Of a DNA stretch of 64,000 bases, positions 46,477 through 55,192 are shown one piece after another. The stretch spans positions 1 through 64,000 of the forward strand of contig NZ_JARUKV010000024.1 of NCBI RefSeq assembly GCF_029688865.1. The letters are read 5' to 3'. Every line of letters starts with the position of its first letter. Position 1 is the first letter of the stretch. Both the position numbers and the translations under genes were made by a program. The notes under the pieces are model-generated. The model did not search any database. It was not told the origin of the DNA and was given only the letters and a program-made list of their open reading frames with translations. This DNA comes from Natronococcus sp. A-GB7 (GTDB lineage: Archaea; Halobacteriota; Halobacteria; Halobacteriales; Natrialbaceae).

Positions 46477-46854
46477 CTACTCCTCCCGCCGGACCGGTGG
46501 GGTCTTCGAGAGGTACTGTCCCCAGAAGTCGCGGTTGTCCGCCACCCGTCGGTACCCCTGCTCGCGGAGGCGCTCGTAGTCCTCGAAGTTCCGGAGGAAT
46601 CCGACAGCTTCTCGCACGACCCCGGCGTCGTCGACTCGAGCCAGCCCCTCCTCGAGCGAGGCGCCACAGGAGTGGACCGCGTCGTCGGTCACGAAGTGCG
46701 AGCAGTTCTCGTAGTCCTCGGGCAGTCGCTCGCGTAGCTCCGGGGTGAGGTCGGTGAAGCCGACGATGCGGACGTCGGTTCGGTCGTCGAAGAACTCCGC
46801 CCACCACGTACAGAAGCCGCAGTCGTCGTCGAAGACGAGCGTCGGTTCGGTCAT
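46477..46854 (-). CDS. DCC (DUF393) family thiol protein
   Basis: 125 residues. The DCC signature is DDDCGFCTWW, with Cys12 and Cys15 in a CXXC pair. DCC proteins are short thioredoxin-like proteins often found with HTTM or LMF membrane proteins, so a redox partnership with the LMF-like product nearby is plausible. Confidence 0.85.
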   Translation of the reverse strand: MTEPTLVFDDDCGFCTWWAEFFDDRTDVRIVGFTDLTPELRERLPEDYENCSHFVTDDAVHSCGASLEEGLARVDDAGVVREAVGFLRNFEDYERLREQGYRRVADNRDFWGQYLSKTPPVRREE

Positions 46855-46939
46855 CCTATCGAAAATCTTCGACGTCGGATCACTTAGCTTCTCGGCCGAC
46901 GAGCCCGAGATACTTGGCTCGGGCGACCAACCGGTCGGT

Positions 46940-47134
46940 ATGGAGCGATTCGTCGGTCTGATCGTCGCCGGCGGGCTCGCCCTCGTCGCCGGGCTCTGGC
47001 TGCTCGCGCTCCTCGAGTCGGGAGCTATGGGCTGGCTGCTCGGACTCGCGCTGACGGCCCTCGGAACGGCCGCGTTAGGCGTCGGGATCGCGAGCGAACT
47101 CGAACCCGAGATCGAGCTCGGACGGGAGCCGTAG
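46940..47134 (+). CDS. Small membrane protein (64 residues)
   Basis: Starts MERFVGLIVAGGLALVAGLW. Two hydrophobic helices (GLIVAGGLALVAGLWLLALL and GWLLGLALTALGTAALGVGI), then an acidic tail (SELEPEIELG). Divergent from the DCC gene, 85 nt apart. Function unknown. Confidence 0.6.
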   Translation: MERFVGLIVAGGLALVAGLWLLALLESGAMGWLLGLALTALGTAALGVGIASELEPEIELGREP

Positions 47135-47272
47135 ACCGGTAGTCACCGTCACTCGAGGAAGGGCACCGAACCCGGACGGCTCCGTGAGAGCGCGATCCGA
47201 CGCTCACCGTGTCGCTCGAGCCGACAGTCACCGTGCCGGAACGTTCTTGGCGCCGACGGCCGATCCCGAACC

Positions 47273-48508
47273 ATGAGCGTGCGGTCACTGACGGAGCCGG
47301 AGGTGCTAGCCGGCGCCAAGGGCCGGCTCTTTCCGGACGGTGACGGGCCCGCCTACGCGGTCGCGGACACGCAGTTCGCCCGCGAGGAGTGGCTCCCCGG
47401 ACGAGCCGTCGACCCGGAGATCAGAGACCGGCTGGCGCCGTTCAACCACGTCCGGATCGGCGGCGGCTACCCGGATCTCGTCGGCGTCGGGCGTCTCGAG
47501 CCGGAGCTCGTGGCCGTCGACCGACTCGGCGACGAGCCGCCGCTGGTCGCCGTGGAGGCGAAGGGGTACGCGAGCGACGGTGTCGACACCCAGCGCGGGA
47601 TCGTCCAGGCGTACGACCGCCTCGGGGAGGCCAACGCGGCCTACCTCGCGGCGCCCGCATCGGCCGTCTCCGAGACCGACCGAACGCTGGCGCGGGAGCT
47701 GAACGTCGGCGTGCTCGGCGTCGAGTCCGACGGCGGGGTGGCGCCGCTCGAGGTGCCACGCGTGGTCGGGAACAAGACGACGACCGAGGCGACGGCGATC
47801 CGGTTCCAGGCGAGCGCGCAGGGCGTCGCGAACCAGTCGTTCGGCCTGAACCATCCGAAGAACTATCTAGGGTATCCGCTGGCCCACTACGCCGACGGCG
47901 ACACCGAGACGCTGCTGGCGACGTACGACGTGGTCGGTGCAGTCGACGACGCCCGACGGGGCGCCGCGTTCCTCGGACTGCTCGAGGAGGCGCCGAGCGG
48001 AGCGGAACTCACCTCGCTCGGCGAGGAGGTCGTCCGGTTCGCGAAGCGAAACTACGGGTCGGTCGAGGAAGCACTCTCGGAGTTCGAGGCGTGGTACCGC
48101 TCCCGGAAGCGGTTCGTCGACCTGGCGCCGGCCTGGGGACAGCTCGCCCGTCGGGTCCTCTTCGACTACCCCGCGACCGAGCTGCTCGTGACCGAACTCC
48201 AGGGGCTCCACCGGGACGGGAGCCGCGAGCCGTCGCTCGTCGGGTTCGTCACCTACCTCCACGAGCTGCATCCGACGTTCGCCGTCGAGCTATTCGTCCG
48301 GGGCGACCGTTCGGTTCGGCGCCGTGCGCTGACGACCGACGGCGACCTCCGCCGGGAGCCCCTCGAGGACGGCGCGACCTACCACGCGCCGACGGTGTTC
48401 CAGCTGAAGACGATGCTGTACCACGTCGGGATCCTCACCGAGCGCGGTCGCGAACCACACCGACTCGAGCCGACCAGCGACGTCTGGGCGCTTCGCGAGT
48501 CGGTCTGA
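47273..48508 (+). CDS. PD-(D/E)XK nuclease-like protein with helical C-terminal domain
   Basis: 411 residues. The nuclease pattern is visible as GGYPDLVGVG (Asp68), then LVAVEAKGYA (Glu95, Lys97) about 25 residues later, followed by a GIVQAYDRLGEANAAYLAAP segment, as in restriction and Holliday-type cores. The C-terminal ~200 residues are helical, with two winged-helix-like pieces (for example HAPTVFQLKTMLYHVGILTE). No methyltransferase or helicase genes are adjacent, so it is a stand-alone candidate defence or repair nuclease. Named family not recognised. Confidence 0.7.
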   Translation: MSVRSLTEPEVLAGAKGRLFPDGDGPAYAVADTQFAREEWLPGRAVDPEIRDRLAPFNHVRIGGGYPDLVGVGRLEPELVAVDRLGDEPPLVAVEAKGYASDGVDTQRGIVQAYDRLGEANAAYLAAPASAVSETDRTLARELNVGVLGVESDGGVAPLEVPRVVGNKTTTEATAIRFQASAQGVANQSFGLNHPKNYLGYPLAHYADGDTETLLATYDVVGAVDDARRGAAFLGLLEEAPSGAELTSLGEEVVRFAKRNYGSVEEALSEFEAWYRSRKRFVDLAPAWGQLARRVLFDYPATELLVTELQGLHRDGSREPSLVGFVTYLHELHPTFAVELFVRGDRSVRRRALTTDGDLRREPLEDGATYHAPTVFQLKTMLYHVGILTERGREPHRLEPTSDVWALRESV

Positions 48509-48671
48509 GACGGACCGGTAGGGTGCTCGTACCGCGACGGCCGGCCCGTCGATCGGCGCCACACCGTTCCCGTCCGCTGGAACCACCCTCGAGAAAGCGC
48601 CGTCTAGGGACGGTTCGCCGGCCCATACTTATGCCGTCGAGAGTGTCACCGGCGATTATGCGCTCAGCCGG

Positions 48672-49907
48672 GTGGACGGACGGACGGTGGGGATCGAACG
48701 CGAGGACGAACCGATCGGGTGGTCGACCGTGACGGACGAGTATCCGATCGCGACGGGCGGCTCGTTTCCGGGCAAGGAGCGGGTGCTGGCCGAGTTCGAA
48801 CGGATGCTCGACGGCGACGCGCGGCTGACGATGGGCGAGCACTGCGACGCGTTCGAACGCGAGTTCGCCGACTACGTCGGCCGCGAACGCGGGATCGTTA
48901 CCAACTCGTGTACGTCGGCCCTCGAGTCAGTTTTCCGCGCGCTCGAGGGGCGCGGCGAGGAGGTGATCGTCCCGATCCAGACGTTCGCCGCGAACGCCTC
49001 GTCGGTGTTGACCGCCGGCTACGAGCCCCGGTTCGCCGACATCGAGCCCGACGATCACAACATCTCGCTCGAGTCGGTCGCCGAGCTGATCGGCGACGAC
49101 ACCGCGGCCGTGGTCGCCGTCCACTTCGCGGGCAACGTCTGCGAACGGACGGCCGAGCTCCGGGAACTCTGTGAGGCCCACGACGCCGTCCTGATCGAGG
49201 ACTGCTCGCACGCCCACGGCGCGACGATCGACGGCCGACCCGCGGGGAGTATCGGGCACGCCGCCTGCTTCTCGTTCTACGCGACGAAGGTGCTGACCAC
49301 CGGGGAGGGCGGAATGGTTCTAACCGATGACGCGTCCCTCGCGCGACGGGTGGCGGCGATTCGAAACCGGGGGCTCGACCCCGACGCCGACGATCCTCGG
49401 TTTACCCACCTCGGAAGCAACTACCGCCTCTCCGAGTTCGCGGCCGTCCTCGGTCGGAGCCAGCTCGAGCACGTCGAGGAGTTCGTCGCCTACCGCAACG
49501 AGATCGCCCGGATCTACGACGATCGGCTGTCGGAACTCGCCGAGCGGGGGATCGCCGAGCCGATCTCGCCGCCGTCGACCGTCCGCTCGAGCTACTGGCG
49601 CTACCCCGTCGCGCTCGAGCCCGGCTGCGACCGGACTCGCGTTCGGGACCGCCTCGAAGCCGAGGGGATCACGATCGACTGGGCGTACGATCCGCCGCTA
49701 CACCGCCAGCCGTTCGTCACCGACCGGTACGACACCGACGGCGTCGCACCCGAGGGGACCGCGGCGATGGGACGGCACGTCTGTCTCCCGATCCACCGGG
49801 ACCTCTCGCTCGAGGACGCGAAACACGTCGGCGAACGGGCCGTGAGGGCGATCCGTCGGGCGCGATCGGAGCCGACGACCGCAAAACGGGGCTACGAGAG
49901 TCGGTAG
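48672..49907 (+). CDS. DegT/DnrJ/EryC1/StrS aminotransferase
   Basis: 411 residues. PLP Lys206 in CFSFYATKVLTTGEGGMV; LIEDCSHAHGA supplies the PLP-contacting Asp. These enzymes aminate keto sugars in cell-surface or polysaccharide pathways. No other sugar-nucleotide genes are nearby, so the substrate is open. The GTG at 48672 follows a TATA-like CATACTT box; an alternative GTG at 48729 gives a 392-residue protein closer to usual length. The end overlaps the GH13 gene by 16 nt, tail to tail. Confidence 0.88.
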   Translation: MDGRTVGIEREDEPIGWSTVTDEYPIATGGSFPGKERVLAEFERMLDGDARLTMGEHCDAFEREFADYVGRERGIVTNSCTSALESVFRALEGRGEEVIVPIQTFAANASSVLTAGYEPRFADIEPDDHNISLESVAELIGDDTAAVVAVHFAGNVCERTAELRELCEAHDAVLIEDCSHAHGATIDGRPAGSIGHAACFSFYATKVLTTGEGGMVLTDDASLARRVAAIRNRGLDPDADDPRFTHLGSNYRLSEFAAVLGRSQLEHVEEFVAYRNEIARIYDDRLSELAERGIAEPISPPSTVRSSYWRYPVALEPGCDRTRVRDRLEAEGITIDWAYDPPLHRQPFVTDRYDTDGVAPEGTAAMGRHVCLPIHRDLSLEDAKHVGERAVRAIRRARSEPTTAKRGYESR

Positions 49908-51565
49908 ACGCCGGCCTCGTACGGTCGCAGCTCGAGCGTCTCGCCGAACGACGTTTCCTCCTCGTAGTTGCCGATCAATCGGTTCGCGACCTCGCCCTCG
50001 AGGTCGAGGTCGACCTCGGGCCGGCCGTCGAAGAAGTTACAGACGACGAGCAGCCGTTCGTCCTCGAGGCTGCGCTCGTAGGCGAACACCTCGGGATGGT
50101 CGGCACACAGGAGTTCGTACTCGCCGTAGACGAGCGTCTCGTGCTCCTCGCGGAGGGCGAACAGCTCGCGGTAGTAGTGCCAGATCGAGTCGGGATCCGC
50201 GCGGGCGGCTTCGACGTTGATCTCGTCGTAGTTGTCGGTGACGCCGAGCCAGGGCTCGCCGTCGGTGAAGCCGGCACGAGCGTCGTCGGACCACTGCATC
50301 GGGGTCCGGGCGTTGTCCCGCGAGCACTCCTCGAGTACCGGACGGACGTCTTCGAAGGAGTCGTACCGATCGCTCTCGAGGGCCTCCTCGAGGAAGTTTT
50401 GTGCCCAGACGTCCTCGACGTCGGACGGGTCCTCGAAGCTCGTGTTCGTCATCCCGATCTCCTGGCCCTGGTAGAGAAACGGCGTTCCCCGAAGGGTACA
50501 CAGCACCGTCGCGAGCATCTTGGCGGACTCCTCGCGGTACTCGCCGTCGTCGCCGAACCGGGAGACCGTTCGGGGCTGATCGTGGTTGCTGAAGTACAGG
50601 CAGTTCCACCCCTCGCCGGCCAGCGCCTCCTGCCAGCGGCTGACGATCTCCTTGAGCTCGAGCAGGTCGAGGTCGACGGGATCGTACTTCCCGCCCTCGC
50701 CGCGGTCGACGTTCATGTGCTCGAAGTGGATCGCCATGTTGAGCGCCCGATCGTCGCCGATGTATGCCGCAGCGTCCTCGGCCTCCATCCCGACCGTCTC
50801 GCCGACGGTCATCGCGTCGTAGTCGGCCAGAGCTTCCTCGTGCATCTCCCCCAGGTAGGTCTCGAGGTTCGGCCCGTTGACGTAGTGTTCGGCGCCGACG
50901 GGGAGACCGTCGGTTTCGGGGTCGCCGTCTGGCAGCTCCTCCGGCTTGGAGATGAGGTTGATAACGTCCATCCGGAAGCCGTCGATCCCCTTCTCGAGCC
51001 ACCAGCGCATCATCTCGAAGACGTCCGAACGAACGTCTGGGTTCTCCCAGTTCAGATCGGGCTGGCTCTCGTCGTAGAGGTGCAAAAAGTACGCCTCGCG
51101 CTCGTCGTCGTAGCGCCAGGCCGACCCCCGGAAAAACGACTCCCAGTTGTTCGGCGCCGGGCCGTCGGGCTCGCCCTCGCGCCAGACGTAGTGATCCCGG
51201 TACTCCGGATCGCCGTCCCGCGAGCGGACGAACCACTCGTGTTCCTCGGAGGTGTGGTTGACGACGAGGTCCATGATTAGGCGCATGTCCCGGTCGTGAA
51301 GCTCCTCGAGCAGGCGCTCCCAGTCGGCCATCGTCCCGAAGCGGGGGTGAATCGCCCGGTAATCCGCGATGTCGTACCCGTTGTCCGCCATGGGTGACTC
51401 GTAGACGGGGTTGAGCCAGACGACGTCGACGCCCAGCGCCTCGAGGTAGTCGACCTTCTCGACGATCCCGGGGATGTCGCCGACGCCGTCGCCGTCGCTG
51501 TCGTTGAAACTGCGCGGATAGATCTGGTAGACGATCGCTTCCTTCCACCACTCGCGTTCGGACAT
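49892..51565 (-). CDS. GH13 alpha-glucosidase (oligo-1,6-glucosidase-like)
   Basis: 557 residues. GH13 regions: LIMDLVVNH, GFRMDVINLI (nucleophile Asp200), GETVGM (acid/base Glu256), and FSNHDQPR (Asp329). The QIYPRSFNDSDGDGVGDIPG entry loop and MTNTSFEDPSDV region fit oligo-1,6-glucosidase/alpha-glucosidase enzymes. No signal peptide, so cytosolic hydrolysis of maltose- or isomaltose-type sugars is likely. Confidence 0.9.
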   Translation of the reverse strand: MSEREWWKEAIVYQIYPRSFNDSDGDGVGDIPGIVEKVDYLEALGVDVVWLNPVYESPMADNGYDIADYRAIHPRFGTMADWERLLEELHDRDMRLIMDLVVNHTSEEHEWFVRSRDGDPEYRDHYVWREGEPDGPAPNNWESFFRGSAWRYDDEREAYFLHLYDESQPDLNWENPDVRSDVFEMMRWWLEKGIDGFRMDVINLISKPEELPDGDPETDGLPVGAEHYVNGPNLETYLGEMHEEALADYDAMTVGETVGMEAEDAAAYIGDDRALNMAIHFEHMNVDRGEGGKYDPVDLDLLELKEIVSRWQEALAGEGWNCLYFSNHDQPRTVSRFGDDGEYREESAKMLATVLCTLRGTPFLYQGQEIGMTNTSFEDPSDVEDVWAQNFLEEALESDRYDSFEDVRPVLEECSRDNARTPMQWSDDARAGFTDGEPWLGVTDNYDEINVEAARADPDSIWHYYRELFALREEHETLVYGEYELLCADHPEVFAYERSLEDERLLVVCNFFDGRPEVDLDLEGEVANRLIGNYEEETSFGETLELRPYEAGVYRLS

Positions 51566-51651
51566 GGGGACGGCTACCCGCCGGCGGGTATAGTAGCTGT
51601 GGCTCTCGGCTCGAGAGAGTGGCGAAAACGGACGGCGTCTCGGTCGTCGGG

Positions 51652-51756
51652 CTACGCTTCGTCGGCGTCGTCCGCGTCGGAGTCGGCATCGGGGTCGGTC
51701 TCATCCTGTCGCGATCCGTCCTCGGGAATCTCCTCGGTTTTCTCGTCGTCAGTCAT
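51652..51756 (-). CDS. Very small acidic protein (34 residues)
   Basis: ATG 51756 to 51652: a short, very acidic chain (MTDDEKTEEIPEDG..., D/E-rich throughout). It may be a real micro-protein or a chance frame; no domain can be seen. Included with low confidence. Confidence 0.4.
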   Translation of the reverse strand: MTDDEKTEEIPEDGSRQDETDPDADSDADDADEA

Positions 51757-51947
51757 ACGTCGGAACCACTGGACCGACGGTTCTGAAGCTTCGCCCGGAG
51801 TTCGACGGGTCGGGGCTCGGAGTTTTAGTCGAAAGCAGTCGATGTCGGGATCGCGACCTCGAGAAGCCTCATGGGAAATCAGCCAGATGGAGTGGCTTCC
51901 GAACAAGTCATTTTAATAAAGGTTCCCTGACCATCTGTCACACAGTA

Positions 51948-53024
51948 ATGGACGAAACGGAGGTGGCGGAATACGCCCGACACAGTCAGACGATTATCGA
52001 CGATGCACCCCAGATGGACGAAGCTAATACGAAGGCTGCTGTTCTGCGTGATTTTTTGGATCTCCTTGGGTGGGAGATACCTGCTAATACTAAGCTGGAA
52101 TACTCTGTTAAAGTTGGCACACGGTCCTACAAGGTTGATTATGCGCTCCTCCTCGAGGGGGCTCCGGTCGCATTTTTCGAAGCGAAAGGAGTTGATACGG
52201 CTCTGAGCAGTAATCATCGTGAGCAACTCGGCACCTACATGAAGAACGAGAACGTGAATTGGGGAATTCTTTCGAATGGCAAGCAATATCAGTTCCTCCG
52301 TCGCGAGGTCGTCGATACGAACGTAAAGGTGCAGGTCCTCGCAGAGGCCGATCTCAAGCGATTGTCCGAGCAGATTACTATCCTGCGAGCGTTCACCAAA
52401 GACGCGATTCAAGCAGGCGATTCGGAAAAAATAGCTAACCGTATTGAGGAACTGAAAGCTGCTCGAACAAGCCTTGAGAAGAACAAGGATGATCTCTCAA
52501 CTGCTATTACTGAAATACTGACCGAGGATGTTTCGGACACGATCTCTACGTTGGCAGAGCCGAGAGCGAAGGAGATGATCGACGACCTTGTTCAGGAGAT
52601 TGACGCCGAGATCAACACAGACCGAACTCGGTCACAAAGTGAAGAAGTCGATACGTCATCAGTTGAAACAGACGGTTCAGATGAACAAGGCTATATTGTC
52701 AAAATCCACAACGGCGGAGAGACTCTCACTAGGTTTAGTGATACTGTGCAGAGCGACGTGATGGCAGCGGTTGTGAATTATCTGCTCGAGAACTACGATC
52801 TGAGTTCGGAGATAGAACCGTTGCCGTACATTCCAGGCAGAAAAAAGGCAATTATCAATGACGAACCTTCTTCACCACATGACGAGCAAGCGATGAGAAA
52901 TCATCGCGAATTGAGTGGTGGACACTACCTGGATACTCACATGAGTGGGAAGAATAAGAAGAGGTACCTACAACGTTTCACTGAGATGTGTGGGCTTGAC
53001 GCATCTTTCGCTGGAGAGTGGTGA
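51948..53024 (+). CDS. Type I restriction R-subunit N-terminal-like nuclease, stand-alone, AT-richer than its surroundings
   Basis: 358 residues. The N-terminal half matches the HsdR_N-type nuclease core: MDEANTKAAVLRDFLDLLGW, then YKVDYALLLEGAPVAFFEAKG with Asp64, Glu78 and Lys80. Then a charged coiled coil (~135-215) and a C-terminal region without recognised domain. Base and codon use differ strongly from the neighbours (many A/T third positions), suggesting recent transfer. No hsdM/hsdS, helicase motor or toxin partner is nearby. A TTTTAATAAA box at 51911-51920 fits a promoter. It lies near the tRNA-Arg 3' end. Confidence 0.8.
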   Translation: MDETEVAEYARHSQTIIDDAPQMDEANTKAAVLRDFLDLLGWEIPANTKLEYSVKVGTRSYKVDYALLLEGAPVAFFEAKGVDTALSSNHREQLGTYMKNENVNWGILSNGKQYQFLRREVVDTNVKVQVLAEADLKRLSEQITILRAFTKDAIQAGDSEKIANRIEELKAARTSLEKNKDDLSTAITEILTEDVSDTISTLAEPRAKEMIDDLVQEIDAEINTDRTRSQSEEVDTSSVETDGSDEQGYIVKIHNGGETLTRFSDTVQSDVMAAVVNYLLENYDLSSEIEPLPYIPGRKKAIINDEPSSPHDEQAMRNHRELSGGHYLDTHMSGKNKKRYLQRFTEMCGLDASFAGEW

Positions 53025-53066
53025 ACACCTCTCTCCACCTGTAGAGCAGGGGCGCGACGAGAGTGA

Positions 53067-53085
53067 GCGAACGCACCGCGTTCGC
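53067..53085. terminator. Hairpin between the nuclease gene and tRNA-Arg
   Basis: GCGAACGC ACC GCGTTCGC, a perfect 8-bp stem, 42 nt after the nuclease stop and 40 nt beyond the tRNA 3' end on the other strand. It is a GCGAACGC-type haloarchaeal intergenic repeat and could end transcripts from both sides. Confidence 0.45.
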
Positions 53086-53125
53086 GAGCTACGTCCCGCT
53101 CGAGAGGCGAGAGAAACGAGCCGAG

Positions 53126-53198
53126 CGGGCGCGACGGGATTTGAACCCGCGACATCTTGGTCCGGAACCAAGAACTCTGTCCACTGAGCTACGCGCCC
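53126..53198 (-). tRNA. tRNA-Arg (anticodon CCG)
   Basis: 73 nt, intronless. Acceptor GGGCGCG pairs with CGCGCCC, discriminator G. The D stem is GCUC/GAGU, the anticodon stem CTTGG/CCAAG encloses the loop TTCCGGA (anticodon CCG, reading CGG), and the T arm is GCGGG-TTCAAAT-CCCGT. A TTATAC box at 53226-53231 lies about 30 nt upstream. CCA is not encoded. Confidence 0.93.
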
Positions 53199-53225
53199 TC
53201 GTGTCTACACATACCGATACCGATC

Positions 53226-53231
53226 GTATAA
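53226..53231 (-). promoter_or_regulatory. TATA box for tRNA-Arg
   Basis: TTATAC on the minus strand, about 30 nt upstream of the tRNA 5' end. Confidence 0.6.
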
Positions 53232-53251
53232 CGGTTGCTCTTTTTTACTGC

Positions 53252-53566
53252 TTACAGCGAGGACTCGGCGTCGGGAGCGTCGGTGACCGCCCCGTCCGGC
53301 GACGCCGGCTCCGACAGCGCGATCTCGAGCCCGCCCTCGCGGGAGTCGACGGTAACCAGCCAGCCGGCGTACCGGAACGACAGCGATCGGAACCCGGAGG
53401 TCGGATCGCAGATCGAATCCAGCGTGTCGGGGTCGATCGCGTCGTAGAGGGGCTCGAGCGCGATCGGGTCGACCTCGTCGACGCGAGCGACTAGCTCGAC
53501 AACCGCCGTACTCGTTCGTCGATCCTCGGTTGCAGCCACACTCGTCGTCGGTCGGTGAGAGGTCAC
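53252..53566 (-). CDS. HalOD1 output-domain protein
   Basis: 104 residues. The HalOD1 pattern STAVVELVARVDEVDPIALE, then PLYDAIDPDTLDSI, is followed by FRYAGWLVTVDSREGGLEIA. HalOD1 domains are haloarchaeal output modules of signalling systems; this is a stand-alone copy. No kinase or receiver is adjacent. Confidence 0.82.
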   Translation of the reverse strand: MTSHRPTTSVAATEDRRTSTAVVELVARVDEVDPIALEPLYDAIDPDTLDSICDPTSGFRSLSFRYAGWLVTVDSREGGLEIALSEPASPDGAVTDAPDAESSL

Positions 53567-53661
53567 TACTAACGGTGAGAGGAGCAGGAGTAAAGAAAAT
53601 GACCCAATATTCCGGCGTGGAACTGACAGAGAAGATGGATTAATGCGGCGATCCGGTCGCG

Positions 53662-54561
53662 TTACTCCCGTCGGGGGACCTCGTGGCGGCCGAACCCGTA
53701 CCGGAGGCGGCTCGCCAGCCGTCGGGAGAACCGTCCCTCGTCGGCTCGCGACCCGAACCGCTCGGAGAGGGCGGTGTAGATCAGCGGCAACGGCACCTCC
53801 TGTTCGAGGGCCTCCTGGACCGTCCAGGTGCCCGTCGAGCCGCCCTCGATGCGGTCGGCGACGGTGCCCAGGTCGGTTCCCTCCTCGCGGAACGCCTCCT
53901 CGCAGAGCTCGAGCAGCCAGGAACGGATCACCGCGCCGTTGTTCCAGACCGAGGCGACCGACTCGAGGTCCAGATCGTACCGACCCTCGTGGAGCAGCTC
54001 GAACCCCTCACCGTAGGTCTGCATCAGCGCGTACTCGACGCCGTTGTGAACCATCTTGACGTAGTGGCCCGATCCCGCGGCCCCCATCCGTCCGTGACCG
54101 TCGGGACCGGTCGCGACGGCGTCGAAGACGGGCGTGAGTTCGTCGTAGGCCCACTGCGGCCCGCCGACCATCAGCGAGAAGCCGAGTTCCGCACCCGCGG
54201 GACCACCGGAGGTGCCGCAGTCGAGGTACGCCGCCGAGCAAGCCTCGGCCCGGCGAACGGAGTCCTCGAAGTAGGAGTTGCCGCCGTCGACGACGACGTC
54301 GTCGCCGTCGAGGTGGGGATCGAGATCCTCGAGGGTCGCGTCGACGGCCTCACCCGCGGGGACCATCAGCCAGATCCGCTTCGCCTCGCCGAGTCGATCC
54401 GCCAGGTCCGAGACGGAGTCGGCCGGCTCCGCGCCAGCGTCGGCCGCGGTGGCGACGGCTTCCGGATCGAGGTCGAAGGCGACGACGTCGTGGCCCGCCT
54501 CGAGCACCCGCTCGACGACGATCTGTCCCATGCGTCCGAGTCCGATAACGCCCAGTTGCAT
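53662..54561 (-). CDS. gnd: 6-phosphogluconate dehydrogenase (short, decarboxylating type)
   Basis: 299 residues. NAD(P)-binding GVIGLGRMG at the N-terminus, VVVDGGNSYFEDSVRRAEAC, the substrate-binding CGTSGGPAGAELGFSLMVGG and catalytic Lys in GSGHYVKMVHNGVEY. It converts 6-phosphogluconate to ribulose-5-phosphate, an oxidative route to pentoses known in haloarchaea. The length fits the short archaeal/bacterial type rather than the ~470-residue form. Confidence 0.9.
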   Translation of the reverse strand: MQLGVIGLGRMGQIVVERVLEAGHDVVAFDLDPEAVATAADAGAEPADSVSDLADRLGEAKRIWLMVPAGEAVDATLEDLDPHLDGDDVVVDGGNSYFEDSVRRAEACSAAYLDCGTSGGPAGAELGFSLMVGGPQWAYDELTPVFDAVATGPDGHGRMGAAGSGHYVKMVHNGVEYALMQTYGEGFELLHEGRYDLDLESVASVWNNGAVIRSWLLELCEEAFREEGTDLGTVADRIEGGSTGTWTVQEALEQEVPLPLIYTALSERFGSRADEGRFSRRLASRLRYGFGRHEVPRRE

Positions 54562-54678
54562 GCCTCCGGATGGGCGGGGGCCCGAAGTAGTGGTTGTGGT
54601 TCGTCACGGGCAGAGACACTCGAGACCGAACCGCGAAACGAAAGTTCGTCGCCGTTGCAGAAAAGCCGACCGTCGGCG

Positions 54679-55110
54679 TCAGTGGATCGGTTGCTCGAGG
54701 CGAGCCCAGCCGATCGCGTCGAGCACGACGATCCGACCGTCGTGTTCGACGTAGACGCCGTTGTACTCGCCCCGATCGGCCTCGTAGTACGGCAGCGAGT
54801 CGCGGATCGTGTCGACGACCGACCAGGCACCGTCGCGCTCGAGGGTGACGTGTTCCCACTCCTCGCGGGCGTCGTTGCGCACCGCGCGCTCGAGTGCCCG
54901 CCGCGCGCCGGGAATCTCCGCGAGTCGACGCGTCGACGCGTCGACGACGGTTGCACCCTCGGGAACCTCGTCGACGACCTTGGCGCCGAGGTTTGCCTTC
55001 GAGCGTCCCGTTTCGGTCGGCGAGCGATCGGTCTGAAGGACGTACCCGGCGGCCGCGGCGGTCCCCACCGCGAGCAGCGACAGGGCCATCCCTTTGCCCC
55101 TGAGCATCAT
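54679..55110 (-). CDS. Membrane-anchored protein, unknown function
   Basis: About 143 residues. An N-terminal hydrophobic helix (GMALSLLAVGTAAAAGYVLQ) anchors a charged exterior or interior domain. Start choice among ATGs at 55116, 55110 and 55107: an ATACTTAG box at about 55132-55139 supports 55110. No family recognised. Confidence 0.6.
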   Translation of the reverse strand: MMLRGKGMALSLLAVGTAAAAGYVLQTDRSPTETGRSKANLGAKVVDEVPEGATVVDASTRRLAEIPGARRALERAVRNDAREEWEHVTLERDGAWSVVDTIRDSLPYYEADRGEYNGVYVEHDGRIVVLDAIGWARLEQPIH

Positions 55111-55192
55111 ACACATACCTCTCAGTAGCTAACTAAGTATCTTTCGTAACAATCTTCTTTTCAAATACATTCAGCAAAGAACTACAGGTTCG

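Noticed and set aside
48658-48732. ATG at 48658 giving a 24-residue frame before the aminotransferase
   Set aside because: It ends at once and has no ribosome-binding site. It is more likely chance sequence in front of the GTG start.
51860-53198. Possible integrated element with tRNA-derived att sites
   Set aside because: I looked for a second copy of the tRNA-Arg 3' end near 51.8-52.0 kb and saw none, and there is no integrase. The islet is reported, but not as an integrative element.
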